A stretch of DNA of 27,896 nt from Ferruginibacter sp. Lineage in GTDB: Bacteria; Bacteroidota; Bacteroidia; Chitinophagales; Chitinophagaceae. Under the pieces are notes generated by a model. It was given only the letters and a program-made list of their open reading frames with translations, had not been told where the DNA came from and ran no database searches. Shown one piece after another: positions 17,200 to 26,390 of the stretch. Positions within the stretch are counted from its first letter, which is position 1; each line of letters starts with the position of its first letter. A program made the position numbers and the translations under genes. The stretch spans positions 1 through 27,896 of the forward strand of contig JANXTN010000287.1 in NCBI GenBank assembly GCA_025352435.1. The letters are read 5' to 3'.

Positions 17200-17964
17200 T
17201 TATCTTCCCTGCATAGCGCCAAGCATATTGCCATAAACAGCATTTAACTTACTAAGATTGGTTGCCAGTGCACCGATTTGTTCTTTAGCCTTGTTTGCAT
17301 CTTCAACACTTCCCATCATTGCTGAACTTGCTTCAGCCATTTTACCATAGAAACCATTTAATGCTTTTAAATGATTGTTACTTTCCTTTAATTCCAATTC
17401 ATAAATAGTATTAAGCGAACCTAGATTCTTGGTAAGTACCTGTATTTGATCATGAAAACCTCGGGCACTTTCCGATGCATTGCCAAACGTTGTCATTGTG
17501 GCTGCGCTGCTTGAAAATGCTGCAGACATTGAACTAAGTGCAGTTGTAGCTTCCTGAGTTTTTTTGCTAAAATCTGATGTAGATTTTACGACATCACTTA
17601 CATCGGCTATGCCATTTACGCTTGTACCAAGTTTTTGAAATCCTTCGCCTAATCTTTTTAAATTAGCAGGAGTAATGTCAGCATCCTGGAGCATTTTATC
17701 CATATTGTTTAATGCCGGATTTCCTGTGGCTACTGCCATTTTCACTTTCCCTTCAAAATCTTCTTTTACCGGAGGATATATCATATAGAGAACGCCGTAA
17801 GTTAAAAATATAACAGCCTCTGTTATCAATCCTATTTTTAATAATAGATCGGCAGAAGGTGTATGTAATATTTTTTGAAGTGCACCATAAATAACGACTG
17901 CTGCTGCTACGGATACACCCACATCCATCCACTTACTAACGTTTGAAGGAATTTTTACTGACAT
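17200..17964 (-). CDS. gldL: T9SS/gliding motor protein GldL (PorL)
   Basis: A 254-residue inner-membrane partner of GldM. Two transmembrane helices lie at about residues 15-34 and 40-63. The motor residues described for Flavobacterium johnsoniae GldL appear aligned: Lys31 in GALQKILH and Glu49 in GLITEAVIF. The cytoplasmic part after residue 70 is long and helical with Ser/Ala-rich heptads, including the SSMSAAFSSSAATMTTFGNA stretch and a final LNAVYGNMLGAMQGR, as usual in the family. gldK lies upstream with a gap of 110 bases and gldM follows. The intact charged pair supports a working proton-driven motor. Confidence 0.95.
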   Translation of the reverse strand: MSVKIPSNVSKWMDVGVSVAAAVVIYGALQKILHTPSADLLLKIGLITEAVIFLTYGVLYMIYPPVKEDFEGKVKMAVATGNPALNNMDKMLQDADITPANLKRLGEGFQKLGTSVNGIADVSDVVKSTSDFSKKTQEATTALSSMSAAFSSSAATMTTFGNASESARGFHDQIQVLTKNLGSLNTIYELELKESNNHLKALNGFYGKMAEASSAMMGSVEDANKAKEQIGALATNLSKLNAVYGNMLGAMQGR

Positions 17965-18074
17965 GTTTTTTGAATTTAATTTAGTGGTTTTTGTTTAGAT
18001 TAATATTATGCATATAGAATCAATAACCTAAGGAAGGCCATCAATACTTTCAATAAATTCTTTTAAAAATTTTT

Positions 18075-19373
18075 CTATTTTTTACCTTTTTTAGCGGTAG
18101 GGGGAAGATCAATTACACAACGGAAACCAATATAAGATTTAGAGGTGTCCTGGTATTCGTATGCACGTGTACCGGTTTGTAAAAAGTATGCTACGTCTTT
18201 CCAACTACCACCGCGTATAACTTTTCTTTTCATACGTGGAGGATCGGAAGTTTTGGCATTCCATCTTACATCAGGATTTAAATCATGTTGAAAATTATAA
18301 GAACCTTCATAGTATAAAGAAGATGTCCACTCTGCAACATTACCCGCCATATTATATAAACCAAAATCATTTGGCCAATATGCATCGGCTCTTACTGTGT
18401 ATAAACCACCATCTTCAGGATAGTTACCACGACCGGGTTTGAAATTAGCAAGTAAACATCCTTTTTTATTTCTTAAATAAGGTCCACCCCAAGGATAAGG
18501 CATTTGAGACCGCCCACCTCTTGCCGCATACTCCCATTGAGCTTCTGTAGGTAAACGGAATTCAGACTGACCTGCCCTTTTTTTACCTTCGTTATAGGCA
18601 GCAAGTTTATGGGTTCTCCATTCAGAAAATGCATTGGCTTGTTTCCAGGTAACACCTACTACAGGGTAGTTACCATAAGACGGATGGCTATAATATTGTT
18701 TGGACATCGGCTCGTTGTAAGCATATGCAAAATCTCTTATCCAACAAAGGGTATCAGGAAAAACCGGGATGTCCTGTTTCACAATAAATTCCTTACGTTG
18801 GACATTTGTATCTCGGTTATAAGCAGAAGCTTTATAATCAAAAACTTCAGAATGATAAACAATTTTTTTTGCATCCAATTCTTTCCTTCCAAAAATTCTA
18901 TTGTCTGCAGATACGATAATAGCATCTATCTTTTCAAAAGTTGCTTTATCACCATACTTTATTGTACTCGCTTTTTTCCAGTCAATATACTCCACACCGT
19001 CAGAACCCTGTTTTACATATCCCATTAACTTGGCAGAAATAGAATCTCTTACCCAATTAGTAAATTCTCTGTATTCGTTGTTTGTAATTTCTGTAGCATC
19101 CATCCAAAAACCGCTTATAGAAACCTGTTTGTTTCTTGCAGTATATGCATAATTTACGTCTTCATCGCTGGGTCCCATATGAAAAGTACCTGCCGGCACA
19201 TAAACCATTCCAGGAGGTTTGGTTAAGTTATAAGTTTTGCTGGGAGCCACGCCGTGCAGTTGGCCATCATTTGGCATTGTGCCAGATTTTGATTTGCCGC
19301 TTATAAGTCTACAACTGGCTGCAGATAGGGCTACAGAGACGATTGCAAGTGAGCACAATAACCGATTATTCAT
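18075..19373 (-). CDS. gldK: T9SS/gliding lipoprotein GldK (PorK)
   Basis: A 432-residue outer-membrane lipoprotein that builds the periplasmic ring with GldN. The signal peptide ends SAASC, making Cys21 the lipid anchor, with Ala rather than Leu at -3. Residues 55-425 have the formylglycine-generating-enzyme-like fold: VYVPAGTFHMGPSDED, FWMDATEITNNEYREF, GVTWKQANAFSEW, FRLPTEAQWEYAARGG, NMAGNVAEWTSSLY and VIRGGSWKD near the end. The absence of obvious paired catalytic cysteines fits a structural role. It is the first gene of the cluster. A TACATTTG box lies about 24-31 bases upstream of its ATG. Confidence 0.93.
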   Translation of the reverse strand: MNNRLLCSLAIVSVALSAASCRLISGKSKSGTMPNDGQLHGVAPSKTYNLTKPPGMVYVPAGTFHMGPSDEDVNYAYTARNKQVSISGFWMDATEITNNEYREFTNWVRDSISAKLMGYVKQGSDGVEYIDWKKASTIKYGDKATFEKIDAIIVSADNRIFGRKELDAKKIVYHSEVFDYKASAYNRDTNVQRKEFIVKQDIPVFPDTLCWIRDFAYAYNEPMSKQYYSHPSYGNYPVVGVTWKQANAFSEWRTHKLAAYNEGKKRAGQSEFRLPTEAQWEYAARGGRSQMPYPWGGPYLRNKKGCLLANFKPGRGNYPEDGGLYTVRADAYWPNDFGLYNMAGNVAEWTSSLYYEGSYNFQHDLNPDVRWNAKTSDPPRMKRKVIRGGSWKDVAYFLQTGTRAYEYQDTSKSYIGFRCVIDLPPTAKKGKK

Positions 19374-19396
19374 TTTTTTTACTTTGAGGGTGCTAG

Positions 19397-19404
19397 CAAA
19401 TGTA
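19397..19404 (-). promoter_or_regulatory. Candidate -7 box of the gldKLMN operon
   Basis: On the minus strand TACATTTG matches TAnnTTTG exactly. The predicted start of transcription is about 18 bases before the gldK ATG. No TTG is seen at the usual -33 spacing. An inverted repeat (7-base arms, 19445-19464) lies upstream of it. Confidence 0.4.
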
Positions 19405-19444
19405 TTAATAATTCTTCGTGTAAATTTTACCAGATGCCGTTGAG

Positions 19445-19464
19445 ATTGTTAATTTTCTAACAAT
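19445..19464. repeat. Small inverted repeat upstream of gldK
   Basis: ATTGTTA and its complement TAACAAT flank a 6-base AT spacer. It lies 60 bases after the end of the upstream YyaL-like gene and about 40 bases before the gldK -7 box. It could be a weak terminator or an operator. The arms are AT-rich and may be chance. Confidence 0.3.
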
Positions 19465-19524
19465 TCCAATGCCATCCTTATTTACTAAACGACCCTTTAT
19501 TGAGAATATTGTGATTAATAAATG

Positions 19525-21579
19525 TTAAAAACTTTGCAATTGTATTTGGCCCATTAAATCATTAATATTATTTAACGGAACACTACAAGCAAAACTTCGA
19601 CATAAATATATAGATAATTCTTTTAAAATAGGTTTGTCTTGTAATAAAAACATATCAGAGCGACTTAAAGTTGCCTGCAGAATTTTGTTTGGGATATATT
19701 GGGTCAGTACCTTTCTTAATGTGGGATTTATATCATTCCCCACTATTGCAATTTCATTTATACCTGCAGTTAAATTCATGAAACAGGTAGCCCATATTCC
19801 AAAAGAACTAGGATATTTTATTATCACTGTTTTTAATGATGATATCATTGTTAGCGCCTTTTGATACCACTGTTTATTATTAAATACAAGAGAAAGATAA
19901 ATTAAATTCATAGCCATAACAGAGTTGGCTGCGGGTGTAGCACCATCATAAATTTCCGTTTTTCGTACTACAACGTCCTCCTGGTCTTTGGCTGTAAAAA
20001 AGAAGAAGGCACTTTCAGTATCTTCAAAATTTTTAAAAATATGTTCGGTTATTTGTTTTGCTTTATACAAATATTTTTCCTCAGCAGTTATTTCCTGTAA
20101 ATGAATGCATGCATCTGCTAGGTAAGTATAATCATCCAAAAACGCCGTATATTTTGCCACATCATTTTTGTACGTATGAAAATAATTATCGTTTTCATCC
20201 TGAAAATTGTCTTCTATAAAACTATATAATTCGATGGCAGATTCTTTATATCTATCTTCCTGCAAAGCCGCATAAGCCTTACAGAAAGCCGTAATCAGCA
20301 GTGCATTCCAACCAAGTAAAATTTTATCATCTGTACCCGGACGAACTCTTTTATTCCTTTCCGCCAATAATTTATTCTTGCATTGAACAATGTTTTTTTT
20401 AGCCTCACTAAAATTTATCCCAAAATCTTTTGCAACTATTTCCAAGGGTTTTATAACCTGCAGAATATTTTTATGCTCCCAGTTTCCTTCTGCAGAAACA
20501 TCAAAAAAGGTATTAAAAAAAATGGCATCTTCTCCTAATATTTTTTCAATCTCTCGCTTATCCCAAACATAAAAATTCCCTTCTACGCCTTCACTATCTG
20601 CATCTATTGCGGTGTAATACCCACCATTTTTATTTTTCATCTCTGTAAAAAGAAAATCGCAAACGTTTTCCACGGCATTTTTGTAAATTTCCTTTTTGGT
20701 TAGTAAATAGGCATTGCTTAAGGCTATTATAAAAAGCGCATTGTCATACAACATTTTCTCAAAATGCGGAGCCAGCCATTTATCGTCTGTACTGTATCTA
20801 CAAAGCCCACCCGCGAGCTGGTCATAAATCCCCCCCTCTAACATTTTGGTTAGAGATAACTCTGCATGAGCAAGTGATTTATTGTCGTTTAAAAAATGAG
20901 CACATTGCAACAGGCAATTAATAGAAAATGTTTGAGGGAACTTGGGGGCCATACCAAACCCACCGTTTATTGTATCTGCATTCGCTAATAAATTGTTCTT
21001 GATATTGATACATTCATCCTTTGTAAAAAGCGAAACAACATCTTCCTTCACATCGACATTTTTTAAAGATCCAAGATTGTTGGATTTTTTTAAATGCTCA
21101 ATAAGTGTTTCTGCCTGGTCTTCTAATTCTTCCCTACGGTTTTTCCATGCATCAGATAAACTTAACAGCACATCCGTCCAGCATGTACGGTTGAAGGCTT
21201 TTTCGGGAGGAAAATAAGTGCCACCATAAAATGGTTTCCCCTCAGGTGTAAGAAAAACATTTAATGGCCACCCGCCGCTGCCGGTCATTGCCTGCACAGC
21301 ATCCATGTAGATGTGATCAATATCGGGTCTTTCTTCTCTATCAATTTTTATATTGATGAAATACTCGTTCATGATTGCTGCCGTCTCCTCAATTTCAAAA
21401 CTTTCCCTTTCCATAACATGGCACCAATGGCAGGCAGAATACCCAATGCTAACTAATATGGGTTTGTCTAACTTCTTTGCTATCTCGAGAGCTTTTTTAC
21501 CCCAAGGTTGCCAGTGCACAGGATTGTGTGCATGTTGCAAAAGATATGGGCTGCTCTCCGCGGCAAGTTCATTTTTCAT
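19525..21579 (-). CDS. YyaL/SPATA20-type protein, thioredoxin fold plus glycosidase-like barrel
   Basis: A 684-residue protein of the DUF255/YyaL/spermatogenesis-associated-20 family, whose cellular function is poorly known. The N-terminus (about 1-165) is a thioredoxin-like domain: the [19 protein letters not shown] opening, CHWC with Cys50 and Cys53, then [11 protein letters not shown] and [11 protein letters not shown], with YFPPE. The rest is a six-hairpin-barrel type helical domain with [38 protein letters not shown] and [13 protein letters not shown]. No signal peptide is present, so it is cytoplasmic. It begins 66 bases after hemD and lies upstream of gldK on the same strand, but a hairpin separates it from hemD and a promoter box separates it from gldK. 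Confidence 0.9.
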   Translation of the reverse strand: MKNELAAESSPYLLQHAHNPVHWQPWGKKALEIAKKLDKPILVSIGYSACHWCHVMERESFEIEETAAIMNEYFINIKIDREERPDIDHIYMDAVQAMTGSGGWPLNVFLTPEGKPFYGGTYFPPEKAFNRTCWTDVLLSLSDAWKNRREELEDQAETLIEHLKKSNNLGSLKNVDVKEDVVSLFTKDECINIKNNLLANADTINGGFGMAPKFPQTFSINCLLQCAHFLNDNKSLAHAELSLTKMLEGGIYDQLAGGLCRYSTDDKWLAPHFEKMLYDNALFIIALSNAYLLTKKEIYKNAVENVCDFLFTEMKNKNGGYYTAIDADSEGVEGNFYVWDKREIEKILGEDAIFFNTFFDVSAEGNWEHKNILQVIKPLEIVAKDFGINFSEAKKNIVQCKNKLLAERNKRVRPGTDDKILLGWNALLITAFCKAYAALQEDRYKESAIELYSFIEDNFQDENDNYFHTYKNDVAKYTAFLDDYTYLADACIHLQEITAEEKYLYKAKQITEHIFKNFEDTESAFFFFTAKDQEDVVVRKTEIYDGATPAANSVMAMNLIYLSLVFNNKQWYQKALTMISSLKTVIIKYPSSFGIWATCFMNLTAGINEIAIVGNDINPTLRKVLTQYIPNKILQATLSRSDMFLLQDKPILKELSIYLCRSFACSVPLNNINDLMGQIQLQSF

Positions 21580-21591
21580 ACAAATAACTTT

Positions 21592-21632
21592 AAAATAATA
21601 AAGCGGCTAATATTAAGCAGCTTTATTATTTT
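21592..21632 (-). terminator. Hairpin between hemD and the YyaL-like gene
   Basis: A 13-bp outer stem (21592-21604 with 21620-21632), one mismatch, three more pairs and a 7-base loop. It lies just beyond the hemD stop on the minus strand and about 13 bases before the YyaL-like start. It is AT-rich, with the U-rich arm at its end, so a terminator for the hemD operon is likely. Confidence 0.65.
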
Positions 21633-21644
21633 ATAAAAATGAAA

Positions 21645-22442
21645 TTATTTTTTTTTGGTAAAAGTGGATTGCAAATATTTATCCAAAGCACTTACCATTC
21701 CGGGTGTTTGTGGCATGGGTGCTTTCACCTGTAACACTAGCCCTGCATCTTCTGCAGCCTTGTGTGTGTTTAATCCAAAAGCGCCAAACCGAGTTCCATT
21801 TTGCTGAAAAGAGGGAAAGTTTTCTAAAAAACTCTTTACACCACCCGGCGTAAAAAAACAAATAATGTCATAATTTTTAGCCACCACTTGTTTAATATCG
21901 TTGCTTACAACTTGGTAAAGCACGGGCGTTGCAAATTCGCAGTTATGGCTTTTTAACCAATTTGTAATTCCACTGTCAAATGATTCGGAGCATGGATAAA
22001 GAAATTTCTCATGCTCTTTGTGTTTGTTGATTACATCAAAAAGATTTTTGTTTGTGCCATCAGCTCCATAAAAAACTTTTCGCTTGCGGTACAAAATAAA
22101 TTTTTGAAGATACAAAGCCACAGCTTCTGTTATACAGAAATATTTAGTATCCTGCGATACAGTAATTTTCATCTCTTCACAAATTCTAAAGAAATGATCA
22201 ATTGTATTTCTACTGGTAAAAATTACTGCAGAAAATGCCGTGATGTCAATTTTTTGTTTGCGAAAATCTTTTGCAGGGATGCCGTTGATCAACACGAAAG
22301 GAAAATAATCAACTGTTATATCATATTTTTTTGCAACATCAGAATAAGGCGATTTGGCTCCTTCCGGTTGTGCCTGGGCAATCAATATTTTTTTAACCTT
22401 TTTGGCCGATGAAACAACAGCCGTTTCTGCGTTTTTTACCAT
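21645..22442 (-). CDS. hemD: Uroporphyrinogen-III synthase
   Basis: A 265-residue HemD-family enzyme that closes hydroxymethylbilane to uroporphyrinogen III in tetrapyrrole synthesis. The two-lobed pattern is visible: KKILIAQAQPEGAKSPYSDV near the start, AVIFTSRNTIDHFFRI (lobe two entry), KYFCITEAVALYL, then FLYPCSESFD, and near the end ICFFTPGGVKSFLENFP with the RFGAFGLNTHKAAEDAGL segment. HemD is poorly conserved, but these fit. The ATG at 22442 is chosen over a TTG 24 bases upstream because a TAAATTTG box covers that TTG and an AGGAAA lies before the ATG. The DUF4271 gene ends 26 bases upstream. Confidence 0.9.
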   Translation of the reverse strand: MVKNAETAVVSSAKKVKKILIAQAQPEGAKSPYSDVAKKYDITVDYFPFVLINGIPAKDFRKQKIDITAFSAVIFTSRNTIDHFFRICEEMKITVSQDTKYFCITEAVALYLQKFILYRKRKVFYGADGTNKNLFDVINKHKEHEKFLYPCSESFDSGITNWLKSHNCEFATPVLYQVVSNDIKQVVAKNYDIICFFTPGGVKSFLENFPSFQQNGTRFGAFGLNTHKAAEDAGLVLQVKAPMPQTPGMVSALDKYLQSTFTKKK

Positions 22443-22463
22443 ACTGATTTTCCTATGAGGGTG

Positions 22464-22471
22464 CAAATTTA
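22464..22471 (-). promoter_or_regulatory. Candidate -7 box before hemD
   Basis: TAAATTTG on the minus strand matches the Bacteroidota -7 consensus exactly. It overlaps the stop codon of the DUF4271 gene and would give a leader of about 18 bases for the hemD ATG at 22442. It may let hemD be expressed apart from the genes before it. No -33 TTG is found. Confidence 0.35.
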
Positions 22472-23341
22472 AGAATTAATAACGAAAAATATGATTACAG
22501 ATTTATAAATAAGCATTAAGGGCAATATTTCAAGCGACAAAATATAAATCAAAAAATGAATTCCGCTTAATTTTAATTTGTTTTGCAATAAACCGAAGCT
22601 TCTTATGAATCGGCTCAGAAGCAAAATTAATAATAATAATACAGAAAAAATACAGGCATATTCTACCATTTTATTTGAACCAAATGCAATTAATAAGGTA
22701 AAGGGCAACAAAAAAATACCAATTATTTTATTTAATAAAAAAATGGAAAAAATGTAAATCCTAGCTTCGGATTTATGATTGGTAAGCCAGCCAATAAATA
22801 ATATCATTACATATTTTACTACGTAACAAAGTATAACAGCAACTATACATAATCCCAGGTAAGTCAAATTATTTTTTATTCTCTCTGGATTATAATACTC
22901 ATATAAAAAATAAATATACAACCCCATCGATAAGGAGAAAAAAAAATTGAAAAGCAAAGAAGGTAAAGCTGCCTGCTCCAGCTGATCTGTAAGTTGGTTT
23001 TGCCTTAAAGATGTATTAAAAAATACCCGGAACATAGTTGTGAAATATCGGCTGAATATGGTTCTCAGCACTCCTAAAAATAAAAATAATGAAGCAATGA
23101 TGTAGAAAAATAAATCAGAATCTTGGTTCTTTTTTAAACTTATGGCAAGTGCCTGTGGTTTACCTTTTACAAATAAAAAACAATTACTATCCAGCAAGGC
23201 TCCATAAATATTTTTACTGATTAGAGGTTGTGTATTTGAATCAGTTGGTAACGTATATATTGAATCCTTTATTTGTGCAGTTAAGCTCAAACTTATGAAT
23301 ATCCAAAAAAGAAAAAAAGAAAAAAAAACCTTCACCTGCAA
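22469..23341 (-). CDS. DUF4271-family membrane protein
   Basis: A 290-residue protein matching my recollection of DUF4271, a Bacteroidota family of unknown function often found next to hemD. Residues 1-22 are hydrophobic and end SLTAQ, like a signal peptide. A short periplasmic part follows (about 23-75), then six or so transmembrane helices from the FFYIIASLFLFLGVLRTIFS segment (about 78-97). It has no ATG start: TTG at 23341 or GTG at 23335 must be used, and they differ by two residues. The first codons include long T runs. The Omp85-like gene ends 41 bases upstream and hemD starts 26 bases downstream, so the three are probably one operon. Confidence 0.75.
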   Translation of the reverse strand: MQVKVFFSFFLFWIFISLSLTAQIKDSIYTLPTDSNTQPLISKNIYGALLDSNCFLFVKGKPQALAISLKKNQDSDLFFYIIASLFLFLGVLRTIFSRYFTTMFRVFFNTSLRQNQLTDQLEQAALPSLLFNFFFSLSMGLYIYFLYEYYNPERIKNNLTYLGLCIVAVILCYVVKYVMILFIGWLTNHKSEARIYIFSIFLLNKIIGIFLLPFTLLIAFGSNKMVEYACIFSVLLLLILLLSRFIRSFGLLQNKLKLSGIHFLIYILSLEILPLMLIYKSVIIFFVINS

Positions 23342-23382
23342 AAATTTATACGCAAAAATAAGTGGAAGAAAAACGAATTGAT

Positions 23383-25206
23383 TTAAAAATAATTAACGTA
23401 ACCGAAATGAATTTTAGTTGCTTGACGTATGTTGAAAGGAACATCATTACGCTTTCCTAAGGCTAGACTCAAATTCAATAATCCAGCCTTCGTTTCATAA
23501 GCAATACCAAGGCCGGCTCCGGTAAAAAAATTATTTACATTTACCTGCTGGTATTTGATCTGTGTGCTCCCTACATCTATAAATCCAAATAAATAAGAAT
23601 TGAGACTTAACAACGATCGGTACTCTCCAGTAAGCACTGCATAACGTGTTGCATAAATACTTTCTTCATCAAATCCTCTCAACAATCTGTAACCGCCAAT
23701 TTGAAATACCTCATTTCTAAAAATTGTAGGGCTGCTGTACAATCCTGTATTTAATGCTGTTTTAAATGTGCTTGATTTTGAAATTTTAAAATAATGCGCA
23801 GCGGTAAGTTTAAACCTAAGCTGGTAGCTTTTCAGTTTAATGGAATCGTACAATTTATCGTAATTAAACCCAGTAGTTTTTAGGGCGAGTATATCATTAT
23901 TTTTTCCAATATTTTTTATTCCTGTCAAGACAGTTACAACAACCTCACTTCCAGTTAAAGGATTAAAACGATAGTTGGTATTTCTAAATTCGTATGCTAT
24001 ACCAACATTCACAGATTTTACATCAATATTTGTAGGGAGTTGTCTATTTAATTTTATGGCACTTGTGTCAATTCCACCCTGCAATAAATTAGAATTTTGC
24101 CATTGCACCAACACCTTTCCGGATTGCTTGTTTGTGAGATTTAATTGCAAACCTAATTGCGCATTTACCTGCAAAAAGCTTGAATCTTTTTTAAACAATT
24201 CAAATAAAAAACCCAGCCCGAAAGGTGATTTAAAAAGATAAGGTTTGTCATAACCTAAATTAAGCCGCGGCGATTTTGGCTGTAGTGCCTGGTACTTCAA
24301 AAGCAAACTTTCTCCTGCACTAAATACATTTTTTAAATCGAGATTTACATCTCCCGTAACCTGCAATTTTCCTGTATTATTTGCATCAGGTAAAAAGCCG
24401 AATATGGCACTTACTTCACTACTTTTTTTATTATTTATATACAGATTTAGGATAGACCCTGAGCCTAGCATATTTAAACTTGAGGGTTGTTCAGTTTGTG
24501 CATAAGTCAGCTCCAACATGCGCTTATCCACCTCTTTTAATTTTTCTCTTTTGTAAATACTCCCGTTGGATATATTTAAATACTGCTGAAGAAATCTTGG
24601 ATTCAGTTTTAATTTTCCATAATTAACTATGCTGTCTATTCTATAAATAAGCCCTTGATTTACCATTAATGCTGCAGCAATTTTATCATCATTGATTGTA
24701 ATGCTATCCAAATAAACTGAAGCAAAAGGAAACCCTTCATTTTCATAATAAGTAAGTAATCGTTCTTTTAATAAATCTATCTCAGAAATATTTAAAGGCT
24801 TATCATTAAAATTTTTTGATAAATACCCAATTTTGGAAAGTAACGCGTTGTCAATATTATTGGTACGTAGTTGTATCCAATTGTATTTTTTTCCTACATA
24901 AAAATCTATGTGTATATCATTTTCCAAGTACCACATACTATCCACTGATGCAACCAAGAAGCCTTTATTGGAAAAAAGTGCTGGTAAGCTATTGATGTAT
25001 TTTTGAGCTAGTGCTAGACTGCCAAATTTATTTTTCAGTAAAATAGGAGGAGGCTCTTTGATACTATCTTTGTAATGAACAATTAAGTTATAATCTGTTT
25101 TATCTGTACTATTTTTTTGTGCAACAATGTTCAACTGCGCCAAGCTGCATATTAGCAGGATAAGTAGATACTTTAGAAATAGAAAATTAGGTGTACCAAT
25201 ATTCAT
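23383..25206 (-). CDS. Omp85/BamA-TamA-like outer-membrane protein
   Basis: A 607-residue exported protein (signal peptide to about residue 28, ending VAQ). Residues 35-200 look like POTRA-type repeats: YNLIVHYKD, then IHIDFYVGKKYNWIQLR, then an ISEIDLLKERLLTYYENEGF helix with FPFASVYLDSI, then LMVNQGLIYRIDSI. The C-terminal 370 or so residues are a beta-barrel. It carries the Omp85 loop-6 motif LRGF in GGYRLLRGFDEES and ends FGYVNYF with terminal Phe. It is shorter than BamA and closer to TamA/surface-antigen proteins, so a specialised insertion or transport role is possible. It is the first gene of the run to hemD and diverges from hemW across 46 bases. Confidence 0.8.
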   Translation of the reverse strand: MNIGTPNFLFLKYLLILLICSLAQLNIVAQKNSTDKTDYNLIVHYKDSIKEPPPILLKNKFGSLALAQKYINSLPALFSNKGFLVASVDSMWYLENDIHIDFYVGKKYNWIQLRTNNIDNALLSKIGYLSKNFNDKPLNISEIDLLKERLLTYYENEGFPFASVYLDSITINDDKIAAALMVNQGLIYRIDSIVNYGKLKLNPRFLQQYLNISNGSIYKREKLKEVDKRMLELTYAQTEQPSSLNMLGSGSILNLYINNKKSSEVSAIFGFLPDANNTGKLQVTGDVNLDLKNVFSAGESLLLKYQALQPKSPRLNLGYDKPYLFKSPFGLGFLFELFKKDSSFLQVNAQLGLQLNLTNKQSGKVLVQWQNSNLLQGGIDTSAIKLNRQLPTNIDVKSVNVGIAYEFRNTNYRFNPLTGSEVVVTVLTGIKNIGKNNDILALKTTGFNYDKLYDSIKLKSYQLRFKLTAAHYFKISKSSTFKTALNTGLYSSPTIFRNEVFQIGGYRLLRGFDEESIYATRYAVLTGEYRSLLSLNSYLFGFIDVGSTQIKYQQVNVNNFFTGAGLGIAYETKAGLLNLSLALGKRNDVPFNIRQATKIHFGYVNYF

Positions 25207-25252
25207 TGTGAGGTAAGCTCAGACAATTTTTAATAACTAAAATTACAAATCT

Positions 25253-26383
25253 TTGGCGGGTATTTATATTCATATTCCTTTTTGCAGACAGGCCTGTAGT
25301 TACTGCAATTTTCATTTTTCTGTTTCCCTAAAAAGTAAAGGAGTGCTTATAAATGCTTTGGTAAAAGAAATTGAAATTCAAACTGATTTTATTAAAAATG
25401 ATGAACCGATTGAAACCGTTTATTTGGGAGGTGGCACGCCGAGTTTGTTAAGTGAAGTTGAACTTGAAATAATTTTTAAAGCCCTTAGAAAAAGATTTGA
25501 AATAATTAAAGATGCAGAAATAACGCTGGAAGCTAATCCTGATGATGTGAACCCAGCATCATTAGCAAGCTGGAAAAGTATCGGAGTTAATCGGTTGTCA
25601 GTGGGTCTCCAATCTTTTAAAGAAGAAGAACTAAAATGGATGAACAGGGCACACAATGCACAACAATCCATTCAATGTTTGGATGATATTTACGCTGCAG
25701 GATTTATCAATTTTTCAGTTGATTTAATTTATGGATCACCACTACAATCAAATGAGGACCTCAAAAGTAATTTTGAAATACTTGCGCAAAGAAACATTCC
25801 CCACATTTCTTGCTATGCCCTTACGGTGGAACCGGGTACATTATTAAATAGAAATATTAATGCAAAAAAAACAACTGCAGTAGATGCTGAAAAGCAAGCT
25901 GAGCAATTTTATTTGTTGTTAAAATTAATGGAGAAGAACGGGTATGAACAGTATGAAATAAGCAGCTTTTGCAAGCCGGGCTACAGAAGCAAACACAATA
26001 GCAGCTATTGGCAAGGCAAGCCCTATTTTGGCTTTGGGCCTTCTGCACATTCGTTTAATGGCTTTAATAAACGAAGATGGAATATTGCAAACAATGGTCT
26101 ATATATTCAATCCGCAGAAAAAAATATCATCCCTTACGAGGAAGAAATACTTACCGATGTTCAGCGATTAAACGAATATGTTATGACTTCGCTAAGAACG
26201 ACTGCAGGAATTAACCTGGATTATGTGATAAATCGTTTTGGTGAAAAACACAAAAGTCGCATTGTTAAGGAAGCACAAAGCTTTATAGATTCTGGGCGAA
26301 TTATTTTGCAAGAAGAAAATTTATTTTTATCACGAGAAGGAAAGTTTTTTGCAGACGGAATAGCAGGAAATTTATTTGAATAA
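25253..26383 (+). CDS. hemW: Radical-SAM heme chaperone HemW (HemN-like)
   Basis: A 376-residue radical SAM protein. The iron-sulfur motif is CRQACSYC, with Cys11, Cys15 and Cys18, after the standard GIYIHIPF start. YLGGGTPSLL, NRLSVGLQSF and the VDLIYGSP segment are HemW/HemN family features, and EQYEISSFCKPGYRSKHN precedes the SYWQGKPYFGFGPSAHS stretch. HemW hands heme to acceptor proteins and is often misnamed coproporphyrinogen oxidase. The start codon is TTG at 25253, since the essential IYIHIPF text follows at once and no ATG lies upstream in frame. It diverges from the Omp85-like gene and ends 7 bases from the convergent gpsA stop. Confidence 0.93.
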   Translation: MAGIYIHIPFCRQACSYCNFHFSVSLKSKGVLINALVKEIEIQTDFIKNDEPIETVYLGGGTPSLLSEVELEIIFKALRKRFEIIKDAEITLEANPDDVNPASLASWKSIGVNRLSVGLQSFKEEELKWMNRAHNAQQSIQCLDDIYAAGFINFSVDLIYGSPLQSNEDLKSNFEILAQRNIPHISCYALTVEPGTLLNRNINAKKTTAVDAEKQAEQFYLLLKLMEKNGYEQYEISSFCKPGYRSKHNSSYWQGKPYFGFGPSAHSFNGFNKRRWNIANNGLYIQSAEKNIIPYEEEILTDVQRLNEYVMTSLRTTAGINLDYVINRFGEKHKSRIVKEAQSFIDSGRIILQEENLFLSREGKFFADGIAGNLFE

Positions 26384-26390
26384 TAATTTA

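Noticed and set aside
18609..19152. Open frames antisense to gldK
   Set aside because: They are shadows of a well-supported gene, with no family motifs and Cys/Phe/Ile-rich random-looking text.
21645..22466. Longer hemD start at 22466
   Set aside because: It uses TTG inside a TAnnTTTG-type box; the ATG at 22442 has a purine-rich site upstream.
23300..23335. Long A/T runs at the start of the DUF4271 gene as a phase-variation tract
   Set aside because: The runs are interrupted and encode the Phe-rich signal segment; there is no clean homopolymer long enough to argue switching.
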